A stretch of 64,000 nt of DNA from Flavobacterium luteum. Its GTDB lineage: Bacteria > Bacteroidota > Bacteroidia > Flavobacteriales > Flavobacteriaceae. Numbering within the stretch: position 1 is the stretch's first letter; every line of letters begins with the position of its first letter. A program made the position numbers and the translations under genes. Shown in pieces: positions 53,970-62,900 of the stretch. The notes under the pieces are model-generated. The model was not told where the DNA came from and searched no databases. It was given only the letters and a program-made list of their open reading frames with translations. The stretch covers positions 1-64,000 of the forward strand of contig NZ_WAEM01000004.1 of assembly GCF_008806775.1 (NCBI RefSeq), read 5' to 3'.

Positions 53970-54497
53970 ATGATACAACTACACGATAAACATTTTGTTC
54001 CTTTTATCTCAGCTAAAGAAATAGCATTCGCTATAGAGAATATGGCAAAAAAAATGGATGATGATTTTTTTGATGAAGTCCCTGTCTTTATAGGTGTTTT
54101 AAACGGTTCATTTATGGTCTTGTCGGATTTAATGAAACAATACCGAGGAATGTGTGAAGTTTCTTTTGTAAAAATGGCTTCATACGAAGGAACAGAATCC
54201 ACAAACTCAGTAAAAGAACTTATCGGCATTAACCAAAATCTTGAAGGGAGAACAGTAGTAATTGTGGAAGATATTGTTGATACGGGAAATACTATTGAAG
54301 AACTAAAATCTATTTTTAAAGCTCAAAAAGTAAAACACTTAAAAATAGCGACCTTGTTTTTAAAGCCAGACGTTTATAAAAAAGATATAAAATTAGATTA
54401 TGTAGGAATACGAATTCCAAACAAATTTATAGTTGGATATGGTCTTGATTATAACGGATTAGGCAGGAATCTAAGAGACATTTACGAATTAAAATAA
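53970..54497 (+). CDS. hpt: Hypoxanthine phosphoribosyltransferase
   Basis: 175 residues, matching the family. The PRPP-binding loop is VVIVEDIVDTGNTIEEL near 93, and the PPi loop region is FIGVLNGSFMVLSDL near 38. It salvages hypoxanthine (and often guanine) to IMP or GMP. TAAATTTG at 53942-53949 could be its -7 box. The gene begins a run with adk, a CorC-like gene and obgE. Confidence 0.92.
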   Translation: MIQLHDKHFVPFISAKEIAFAIENMAKKMDDDFFDEVPVFIGVLNGSFMVLSDLMKQYRGMCEVSFVKMASYEGTESTNSVKELIGINQNLEGRTVVIVEDIVDTGNTIEELKSIFKAQKVKHLKIATLFLKPDVYKKDIKLDYVGIRIPNKFIVGYGLDYNGLGRNLRDIYELK

Positions 54498-54533
54498 AAA
54501 ACAACATCTACAAAATAACTACTCAACTCACTC

Positions 54534-55106
54534 ATGATTAATATTGTTTTATTTGGAAAACCAGGAGCTGGAAAAGGAACTCAAGCAGAATTTTTAAAAG
54601 GAAAATACAATTTAACACACATTTCAACTGGAGATGTTTTTAGATACCATTTAAAAAACAATACTGAACTAGGAAAGTTAGCAAGAATATTCATGGATGC
54701 TGGCGATTTAGTTCCAGATGAATTGACCATAAAGATGTTACAAGATGAAGTAGAAAGGCATACAGATACCAAAGGCTTTTTGTTTGATGGTTTTCCCAGA
54801 ACGATAGCCCAAGCTCAAGCTTTAGATGTTTTTTTAGCAACAAAATCATGGGAAGTTACTGCAACAATAGCTTTAGAAGCAAATGATGAAGTTTTAATTC
54901 AACGATTGTTGGAAAGAGGGAAAACAAGCGGAAGAATTGATGATCAAGATGAAGAAAAAATCAGAAATCGATACGTAGAATATAACGAAAAAACAGCTCC
55001 TTTAATAGAGTATTACTCAAAACAAAACAAATTTTATCCAGTAAATGGGATTGGTTCTATAGCAGAAATTACGGAGCGCTTAAGTACTGTAATCGATAAG
55101 CTGTAG
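54534..55106 (+). CDS. adk: Adenylate kinase
   Basis: 190 residues. P-loop GKPGAGKGTQAEFL near 7, DGFPRT near 84 and a short LID region (LERGKTSGRIDDQDEEKIR). This is the short form without a four-Cys zinc LID, common in Bacteroidetes. It balances AMP, ADP and ATP. It follows hpt by 36 bp; the two fit a nucleotide-salvage operon. Confidence 0.95.
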   Translation: MINIVLFGKPGAGKGTQAEFLKGKYNLTHISTGDVFRYHLKNNTELGKLARIFMDAGDLVPDELTIKMLQDEVERHTDTKGFLFDGFPRTIAQAQALDVFLATKSWEVTATIALEANDEVLIQRLLERGKTSGRIDDQDEEKIRNRYVEYNEKTAPLIEYYSKQNKFYPVNGIGSIAEITERLSTVIDKL

Positions 55107-55130
55107 AGCATACGTTTTCTAATCTAAATT

Positions 55131-56405
55131 ATGGAAATTTTAATAATTTTATTTTTAATCATCTTAAATGGAGTTTTTTCGATGTCAGAAATCGCTTTGA
55201 TATCAGCAAGAAAAAACAGATTAGAAAATGCTGCCAAAAAAGGCAATGCAAGTGCACAAGCAGCTTTAGATTTGGCAAATGCACCCAATAAATTTTTATC
55301 GACTGTACAAATAGGAATTACTTTGATAGGAATTTTAACAGGAATTTTTAGTGGTGATAAAATCACTACCGATGTTCGGGTCTTTGTAGAAGGTTTTGCC
55401 ATACTTAGGCCCTATGCAGATACTATTGCTGTTGGAATTGTAGTAATGGTTTTAACTTTTTTTTCATTGGTTTTAGGAGAATTATTACCTAAAAGAATTG
55501 GACTAAACCATCCGGAGAGTATTGCTAAAGCAGTTGCGATTCCCATGAAAATGATTTCAATAATTACAGCTCCTTTTATTTGGTTGTTGACAATTTCGAC
55601 TGAATTTTTGCTTAAAATACTGAGTATAAAACCTTCAGCTGACGGAAAAATTACAGAAGAAGAAATCAAAGCCATTATAAAAGAAGGTACCGAAGGTGGC
55701 GAAGTGCAAGAAATAGAGCAAGATATTCTAGAACGTGTTTTTCATATCGGAGACCGGAAAGTAAATTCATTAATGACGCACAGAAAATCAGTGGTATTTC
55801 TTCCCTTAAATTCAGACAAGGACCAAGTAAAAGAGTTGATGTTGAAAGAGTTGCATTCTATTTATCCAGTTTATGATAAAAATTATGATGATATTATAGG
55901 AGTCGTTAATTTGAAAAACATCTTTGCTCATTTTGAAAATGAGAATTTTAATTTAGCAGATATTATTACTGAAGCTCCTTTTATAATGGAGCAAACCTCG
56001 GCTTATCAAGCTTTAGAAAATTTCAAAACCAGTGGAATTCATTATGGTTTTGTGTCTGATGAATATGGTATTTTTCAAGGAATAATCACGCTTAATGATA
56101 TTCTTGAAGCTTTGGTAGGAGATGCATCCGAATTTTATAAAGATGATTTTCAATTGGTTGAACGTGAAGATGGTTCCTGGCTTGTAGATGGTCATTATTC
56201 ATTGCACGATTTCTTAACTTATTTTGAGTTGGATGACTTGATAAATGATTATGAAGTCACCACGGTAAGCGGACTAATTATGACTGAACTTTCTCGTATT
56301 CCTAAGCAAGGAGAGAAATTAATTTGGCAAAAATTTGAATTAGAAGTCATCGATATGGATGGTGTGAAGATAGATAAAGTGATGGTGAAGGCCATAAAAA
56401 AATAA
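55131..56405 (+). CDS. CNNM/CorC-family (hemolysin-like) membrane protein
   Basis: 424 residues: DUF21 membrane domain with three or four helices (about 1-190; LVLGELLPKRIGL is typical), a CBS pair (about 205-330; VFHIGDRKVNSLMTHRK, then FVSDEYGIFQGIITLND), and a CorC_HlyC domain at the C-terminus (about 345-424). Such proteins are tied to Mg2+ or Co2+ efflux; 'hemolysin' is an old name. It starts 24 bp after adk and precedes obgE. Confidence 0.88.
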   Translation: MEILIILFLIILNGVFSMSEIALISARKNRLENAAKKGNASAQAALDLANAPNKFLSTVQIGITLIGILTGIFSGDKITTDVRVFVEGFAILRPYADTIAVGIVVMVLTFFSLVLGELLPKRIGLNHPESIAKAVAIPMKMISIITAPFIWLLTISTEFLLKILSIKPSADGKITEEEIKAIIKEGTEGGEVQEIEQDILERVFHIGDRKVNSLMTHRKSVVFLPLNSDKDQVKELMLKELHSIYPVYDKNYDDIIGVVNLKNIFAHFENENFNLADIITEAPFIMEQTSAYQALENFKTSGIHYGFVSDEYGIFQGIITLNDILEALVGDASEFYKDDFQLVEREDGSWLVDGHYSLHDFLTYFELDDLINDYEVTTVSGLIMTELSRIPKQGEKLIWQKFELEVIDMDGVKIDKVMVKAIKK

Positions 56406-56447
56406 AAACAGATAGTAGTTTTTAGGTTTCAGTCGCAGTTTTGCATT

Positions 56448-56482
56448 AAAATCTAAAATCTAAAATCTAAAATTTAAAATTA
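56448..56482 (+). repeat. Tandem 7-bp repeat directly before the obgE start
   Basis: Five units of AAAATCT (the last two vary: AAAATTT, AAAATTA) fill 56448-56482, ending 2 bp before the ATG at 56485. A change in copy number could alter ribosome access or spacing. Confidence 0.7.
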
Positions 56483-56484
56483 GA

Positions 56485-57492
56485 ATGACAGAAGGCAATT
56501 TTGTAGATTACGTAAAAATATATGTTTCATCTGGAAAAGGAGGAAAAGGTTCTACGCATTTACATCGAGAAAAATTTATAGAAAAAGGAGGCCCAGACGG
56601 TGGAGATGGTGGGCGTGGAGGACACGTGTATTTAGTTGGCAATAAAAGTCTTTGGACATTGTTTCATCTAAAATTTGCTCGACATGTAAAAGCAGGCCAT
56701 GGCGGCGATGGTGGTGGTGATAGAAGTACAGGAGCCGATGGAGAGGATAAGTTTATTGAAGTGCCGTTAGGAACAGTGGTAAGAGACAAGGAAAGCAATG
56801 AAATTTTGTTCGAAATCACGGCGCATGGAGAAAAGCGAATTGTTGCACAAGGCGGAAAAGGAGGGTTAGGGAACTGGCATTTTAGAAGTTCTACCAACCA
56901 AACACCACGATATTCTCAACCTGGCTTACCATCCGAGGAAATCGATATGATTTTAGAACTAAAGGTTTTAGCTGATGTAGGCTTAGTAGGATTTCCAAAT
57001 GCAGGAAAATCGACTTTACTTTCCGTTTTAACGTCTGCCAAACCTAAAATTGCTGATTATCCTTTTACAACTTTAAAACCCAATTTAGGAATTGTAGCTT
57101 ATAGAGATTTTCAATCGTTTGTAATTGCTGATATTCCTGGAATTATAGAAGGAGCTGCTGAAGGAAAAGGCTTAGGACATTATTTTCTTCGACATATAGA
57201 AAGAAACTCCACCTTGTTATTTTTAGTTCCAGTTGACACACCAGATATCAAAGCGGAATATGATATTTTAGTAAATGAATTAAAGAAATACAACCCAGAA
57301 ATGCTCGACAAAGAACGAATGTTAGTTATTTCTAAATGTGATATGCTTGATGATGAATTAAAATTAGAATTAAAAATACAACTGGATAAAGATTTCAAAA
57401 ATATTCCATATTTGTTTATTTCTTCTGTTGCTCAGCAGGGTTTAACAGAGTTAAAAGATAAATTATGGAATATGTTAAATACAGAAAATTAG
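56485..57492 (+). CDS. obgE: GTPase Obg/CgtA
   Basis: 335 residues. The N-terminal Obg fold is glycine-rich ([48 protein letters not shown]). The G domain has [11 protein letters not shown] (G1, near 167), DIPGIIEGA (G3) and an unusual G4, SKCD, in place of NKxD, as in some Bacteroidetes. Obg binds the 50S ribosomal subunit in assembly and links it to growth. Tandem repeats abut the start, and a terminator follows. Confidence 0.95.
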   Translation: MTEGNFVDYVKIYVSSGKGGKGSTHLHREKFIEKGGPDGGDGGRGGHVYLVGNKSLWTLFHLKFARHVKAGHGGDGGGDRSTGADGEDKFIEVPLGTVVRDKESNEILFEITAHGEKRIVAQGGKGGLGNWHFRSSTNQTPRYSQPGLPSEEIDMILELKVLADVGLVGFPNAGKSTLLSVLTSAKPKIADYPFTTLKPNLGIVAYRDFQSFVIADIPGIIEGAAEGKGLGHYFLRHIERNSTLLFLVPVDTPDIKAEYDILVNELKKYNPEMLDKERMLVISKCDMLDDELKLELKIQLDKDFKNIPYLFISSVAQQGLTELKDKLWNMLNTEN

Positions 57493-57514
57493 ATAACTTC
57501 TGAAATATTTTAAG

Positions 57515-57538
57515 CGTCCCTTTGGGACGTTTTTTTTG
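57515..57538 (+). terminator. Terminator after obgE
   Basis: CGTCCC (57515-57520) pairs with GGGACG (57524-57529), with a short loop and a run of eight T. Confidence 0.85.
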
Positions 57539-57726
57539 TAAAAACATCAAAATAAAGTTAAAATTCACTATTGTGTTATAGTTTTATTACTATTTAGTGC
57601 TCTTTATTGCTGAAATAATTTATTTTTACACTTCTAACAATTAGTGTTATTATTTTAAATAAATGTAACAATTTGCACTTTATTTACACTAGTAAACTAA
57701 ATCTATTAACTTTTATAACTTTTCAA

Positions 57727-59877
57727 ATGAAGAAAATTATTTTATCTCTTATTACAGGAATCATGCTTTTACCTATGAGTATGAAAGCCGACGAGGGAAT
57801 GTGGTTTCTAATGTTTTTAGAACGCTTGAATCACAGAGACATGCAAAAAATGGGGTTGCAACTAACAGCCCAAGAAATTTACAGCATTAACAATCACAGT
57901 TTGAAAGACGCTATTGTACAATTCAATGGGGGTTGTACTGCTGAATTAATTTCTAAAGATGGTTTGGTTTTAACGAATCATCATTGTGGTTATGACGCAG
58001 TTGCTGAGTTATCTACTGCAGACAAGAACTATTTGAAAGATGGCTATTGGGCAGAAAATCGTAAAGCAGAAAAAAAACCATCAAGTTTATATGTTCGTTT
58101 CTTTGTCAGAATGGACGATGTTTCTAAACGAATTTTATCAAAATTAAATGATAAAATGACTGAGTTAGAGCGAGAAAAAGCAGTAAATCAAGAAATTGCA
58201 TTGATTGAAAAAGAAAATAACGAGGGCGGAAAATATACCGTTTCTGTTCGTTCCTTTTTTCAAGGAAATGAGTATTACTATTTTGTATATCAAGATTATA
58301 AAGATGTTCGTTTAGTAGGAGTGCCGCCAGAGAGTTTAGGAAAGTTTGGTGGCGATACAGACAACTGGGAATGGCCTCGCCACACCGCAGATTTTTCAAT
58401 GTTTAGAATTTATGCCGACAAGGACGGTAATCCCGCTGAGTATTCTGAAAACAATGTGCCTTTAATCCCAAAACATTATTTGCCAGTAAATTTGGGCGGA
58501 GTAAAAGAAGGCGATTTTGCCATGATTTTAGGCTATCCGGGAAGAACTAACAGATGGATGCCAGCAGGTGGAATAGAGCAAAATGTAAAATTTTCTTATC
58601 CTGCTTGGGTTGAAGGTGCTAAAACAGGAATGGACAATATGAAGAAATATATGGATCAAAGTGATGCTTTGAGATTGGTATATGCTTCTAAATATGCTTC
58701 AGTGGCCAACTATTGGAAAAACCGTCAAGGTATGATTGATGCGTTAACTAAGTTTGGAACTTCAAAATCGAAAGCAGCTCAAGAAGCAAAGTTTAACAAA
58801 TGGGCCAATAAACCTGAAAACAAAGCAAAATATGGTAATGTAATAAATAACATAAATACTTTTTATAGCATTACCAACGAGAAAGCCCGTCACGATAATT
58901 ATTTGCAACAATTGTTTAGAACCACTGCTTTTGGAACAATTGGTAGAACAATAGGAAAACAATTAGATACTTATGCTAAAGCTGATAATGCGAAGCGAAA
59001 AGATATGGCTCCCGATATTCTTGCAGGTGCTGAAGAAATTTTTAAAGAACTCTATATTCCTGCAGAGAAAGATTTATTGGCAGCACAATTAAAATTATAT
59101 ACAACAAAAGCTACAGGATATGCATTAGCACCAATGGTAGATAAATTAGCAAAAGAAAACAACAACGATTTTACAAAATATGCAAGTGCTGCTATCGATA
59201 TGAGTATTTTGACATCTATTGATAAAATAAAAGCGTTTCTAGACTATCCAATGCAGTCGGTTTTAGATAACGACCCTATTTACACCTTGTCAAATGATAT
59301 GATTACCCATATAAATTCTAAATCAGATGCAATTGCTAAAGCGCAAAATGATTATGGTGCTGGGTTTCGTTTATTGGTAGAAGGATTAAGAGAATCAAAA
59401 ATTGGAACAATTAAATATCCAGATGCAAATTCAACCTTGCGATTAACGTATGGAAAAGTACGTGCTTTGCCAGCTGATAAGAGAAATGACGCCAAAATTA
59501 ACAACTATACTACAATGGATGGGATGGTTAAAAAATACAAAAAAGGCGATGAGGAATTTGATATGCCTATTCGAGTAATTGAAATGAATAAAAATAGAGA
59601 CTACGGAAGATTTGCTGACAAAGACGGCTCGATGCATGTGAATTTTTTAACAGACAATGATATTACAGGAGGAAATTCAGGGTCGCCAGTATTAAATGGT
59701 AAAGGGGAATTGATAGGTTTAGCTTTTGATGGAAATATTGAAGCCATGGCAGGTGATGTCATTTTTGATGATAAACTACAAAGAACTATTAATGTTGATA
59801 TTCGTTATGTGTTATGGGTAATTGAGAATTTCTCAGGTGCAAAACATATTGTCGATGAAATGACTTTGGTAAAATAG
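57727..59877 (+). CDS. S46 dipeptidyl-peptidase, DPP7 type
   Basis: 716 residues from ATG 57727, with a signal peptide (MKKIILSLITGIMLLPMSMKA); the upstream extension adds no signal-like sequence. Catalytic sites: His in LVLTNHHCGYDAV, Asp in WPRHTADFSMFRIY, and Ser in GGNSGSPVLNGKG. Two positions after the following LAF is Gly in FDGNIEAM; DPP11 has Arg at this site, so DPP7-type specificity (hydrophobic P1) is more likely. It cuts dipeptides from peptides in the periplasm to feed amino-acid use. Confidence 0.9.
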   Translation: MKKIILSLITGIMLLPMSMKADEGMWFLMFLERLNHRDMQKMGLQLTAQEIYSINNHSLKDAIVQFNGGCTAELISKDGLVLTNHHCGYDAVAELSTADKNYLKDGYWAENRKAEKKPSSLYVRFFVRMDDVSKRILSKLNDKMTELEREKAVNQEIALIEKENNEGGKYTVSVRSFFQGNEYYYFVYQDYKDVRLVGVPPESLGKFGGDTDNWEWPRHTADFSMFRIYADKDGNPAEYSENNVPLIPKHYLPVNLGGVKEGDFAMILGYPGRTNRWMPAGGIEQNVKFSYPAWVEGAKTGMDNMKKYMDQSDALRLVYASKYASVANYWKNRQGMIDALTKFGTSKSKAAQEAKFNKWANKPENKAKYGNVINNINTFYSITNEKARHDNYLQQLFRTTAFGTIGRTIGKQLDTYAKADNAKRKDMAPDILAGAEEIFKELYIPAEKDLLAAQLKLYTTKATGYALAPMVDKLAKENNNDFTKYASAAIDMSILTSIDKIKAFLDYPMQSVLDNDPIYTLSNDMITHINSKSDAIAKAQNDYGAGFRLLVEGLRESKIGTIKYPDANSTLRLTYGKVRALPADKRNDAKINNYTTMDGMVKKYKKGDEEFDMPIRVIEMNKNRDYGRFADKDGSMHVNFLTDNDITGGNSGSPVLNGKGELIGLAFDGNIEAMAGDVIFDDKLQRTINVDIRYVLWVIENFSGAKHIVDEMTLVK

Positions 59878-59900
59878 TTAACTAATATTTCTTCAAATTA

Positions 59901-59937
59901 AAAAATCCGTTTCAAAAATTTATTGAAACGGATTTTT
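59901..59937. terminator. Strong bidirectional terminator
   Basis: AAAAATCCGTTTCAA (59901-59915) pairs perfectly (15 bp) with TTGAAACGGATTTTT (59923-59937). It separates the convergent S46 peptidase gene and the large secreted protein gene. Confidence 0.92.
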
Positions 59938-59948
59938 TTGTTTTATTT

Positions 59949-62900
59949 TCAATTAATCAATTTTTTAGTAACTATTGAATTATTATCTAATTTAATCTTT
60001 GCTAAATAAATTCCTTCAGCAAAAAGAAAATCATCCTCAAATTGTTTAAGAGATTCTTTAGGAGTTTTCGTTTTAATTAATTTTCCGGTTAAATCAAAAA
60101 TCGAAATGCTTATAATATTTGAAGTTGCTTGGATGGTAATTTTTTTATTTTTTATAAATGCATTTATACCTGTTTTTATATTTTGATTTGCAACTCCTAA
60201 TGTTGGGTTAGTATAACGTAATATAAAACGATTATTAAATGTTCCAATCCCAGAAGTAAATTCATATGGATTATTTTTCAGATTATGTATAGTATTCAAA
60301 ACTTTATCTTCTAGATATACTCCTTGGTTTCTAGTAAAAATTCCATCAACATGATCTATAGCTATAGTTTGATTTCCGGCAGAGCCAGTTTTATACCCTA
60401 GATTTATACTATCATTTTCGTCAAATGGTAAAGCTCTCCCCTGAATATTTAATAATTTTTCATCAAGTATAGAATATAAATCAGTTTTAGAATTTGAAAT
60501 AGTCATTCCATCAAAACTTCTATCTTCTTCATTAGTTGCTCCATCTATATACCCTACTAAAGTTTGACGGAAAGCATTGCTGTTTGAAATATTCAACCAA
60601 ATTCTGTGACTTTCCTCTTTTTCTGAAACAGTATTGTTTTTAGAAAGCCGATAAAAAGCATTATTAAAATTGGCTGTACGCATATAATTTTTAAAAACAA
60701 TTGGTCCATCAGCTATCATTTGTACCATAAAACCCTGTCCAGAAGCTATTGTTCCATTAAAACTCAATCCAGGAGGAGGTAGTCCTAATGTACCTCCCGT
60801 TTTATTCCAAGTCACATAATCGCCTACATTATAAGAGCCAGTACCTGAATATACCGTTGTTGATGTCCATAAATAAATAGTGCCGCCTACATAAAGTTTA
60901 TTAGCTGGATCGTCTAAAAATAATGTAGCATCAACGGCACATGGGTAAGGATTTGCAAGTAATTTAGAATTGCCAAATGCGGTAGTAATTCCGCCGTCAT
61001 AAGTTGTGCCAGAAGTAGATATAATCCCATTATTAGGAACTCCAGTATAGGTAAAATCAATTGTTGTTGGAGTAACATTATATGGGGCTATGTTTTTAAC
61101 TCTTGTTATAAATCCTTCACCTGCAGTAGTTGTCGTTAATGGAGTCCAAACACCAGTAATGGTTTTATTAGTTACATATTTATATTTTAAATCATACTGA
61201 ATAGGTATCTGACTAATAATATTTCCCGCTATTGGAGAACCATGATATACATAATCCCATCTGAACATAGGTCTAGAAGTTCGTTTTACTATTACATCTC
61301 CCGAATTAATAGCGTTATCGTTTATTTGTACTAGACTAGCGCTATTTTTAAGGTCAAATATCCCCCCAGTTTTAACTACAACTTCGTCGGTTATTGAAAT
61401 ATTGTTATCTGTATTAATTGTCAAAACAGCTCCGCTTTTAATAGTAATATTCTTTCCGAAAGCATTATAACTTGTTCCTGAAATAATTGGGTCGATTGCT
61501 GTATCTGGAATAATAATACAGTTGCTAGAAGTTGGTTTTCCAATTGGTTTCCAATTATTATTATCATCCCAAACAGAACTTCCTCCTTGCCAAACTTTAG
61601 AATTATTAGTTACAGTAATCACTTGCGATTTTGTACAACCATTATCTAATAGTGCATTAACAGTGAAATTAAAACTTCCAAGTTCTAATTGTGCAAATGT
61701 TGGTTTTACATATATTGTCGATGCTGTATTATTAGAATCATAAGCAATAGTACAAGGAGCATCAGTAAATGCTGGAATAGTAGTTGTCCAGTTAAAATCG
61801 ACATTTGGTCGATTACCAAATAGTTTAATATCATCTAGAGCAATTCCGTCACACCAATTATTATTGAAATATTTCACTCGAACTTTAAATTGACTAACAC
61901 CGACATAAGAGGATAAATCATAAGAAAGAGTTTCAAATCGGGTTCCAATACCAATATCTTCTGTAAATCGTTTTATTTCTATCCAGTTTGCTCCATTGTT
62001 AGTAGAAACATCAATAGTAATGTATTCTTCTGCGGGGTAATCACCGTCTTTAAAATATCTTGAATAATACAACCGTATACTTAAACTTAAATTGATAAAG
62101 TTTAATGTGCTTACAGTTGATGAAGCTATTTGGTTGTGAACGAAAGGTATGGCATTTGCAAAATCAGATGTTGCCATTGCAAATTTATTGCCGTTTATTC
62201 CTGAAGAAATGGCTGGATACCATGTGTTTACACCAGAAATAGCAGTAGGAATGTATGTGCTCGTTCTGTTTTGCCAAGCAGTATCAGCATCACGAACACT
62301 AGTAGTTATGTTAGTGTTTGTAAACGATCCTAATCCGCTATTGAACTTTTCATTAATCAAATAAGCTTCTTCCAAATCCCCAGTTGCAGATAATTGAACT
62401 CCAACATCTTCTCCACATGAAATTGGGTTTGAAGGAGCAAAAGAAACATTGGGTACAGGGTTAACAATTGCATTAATTGGGGTTCGAACTAAAGACTCGC
62501 AACCATTAAAAGCTGTTACATAATAGGTAGTTGTAGAATTTACAGATGGTGTTGTCCAAGTTCCATTTGGCGTTGTGCCTACAAGTGTTGATCCGGTTGG
62601 AGAAGAATACCATCTAAATTCTGAAACTGCTGGTACAACTACTGAGCTTGTTGCATTTAGAACTACTATACCACTACCACAAGTTTTACCATCAGTAATA
62701 CTTGATATCTGAGAATTACAACTAGGTACTACAGTAAATAAATAATCTTCTGTTTCTCCTCCATTATTAATATTTCCACAAGCTAAAAAAGTTGGGGATC
62801 CTCCAGCACTTGCATCTACTCGAATGCGAATTCTATAACTTCCTAAAGCTTGTCCCAGAGGGATAACGAAACCAAATGTAGTCGAACCCGTTGATATTGT

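Noticed and set aside
57727..59877. DPP11 (Asp/Glu-specific) assignment for the S46 peptidase
   Set aside because: The selectivity residue is Gly, not Arg.
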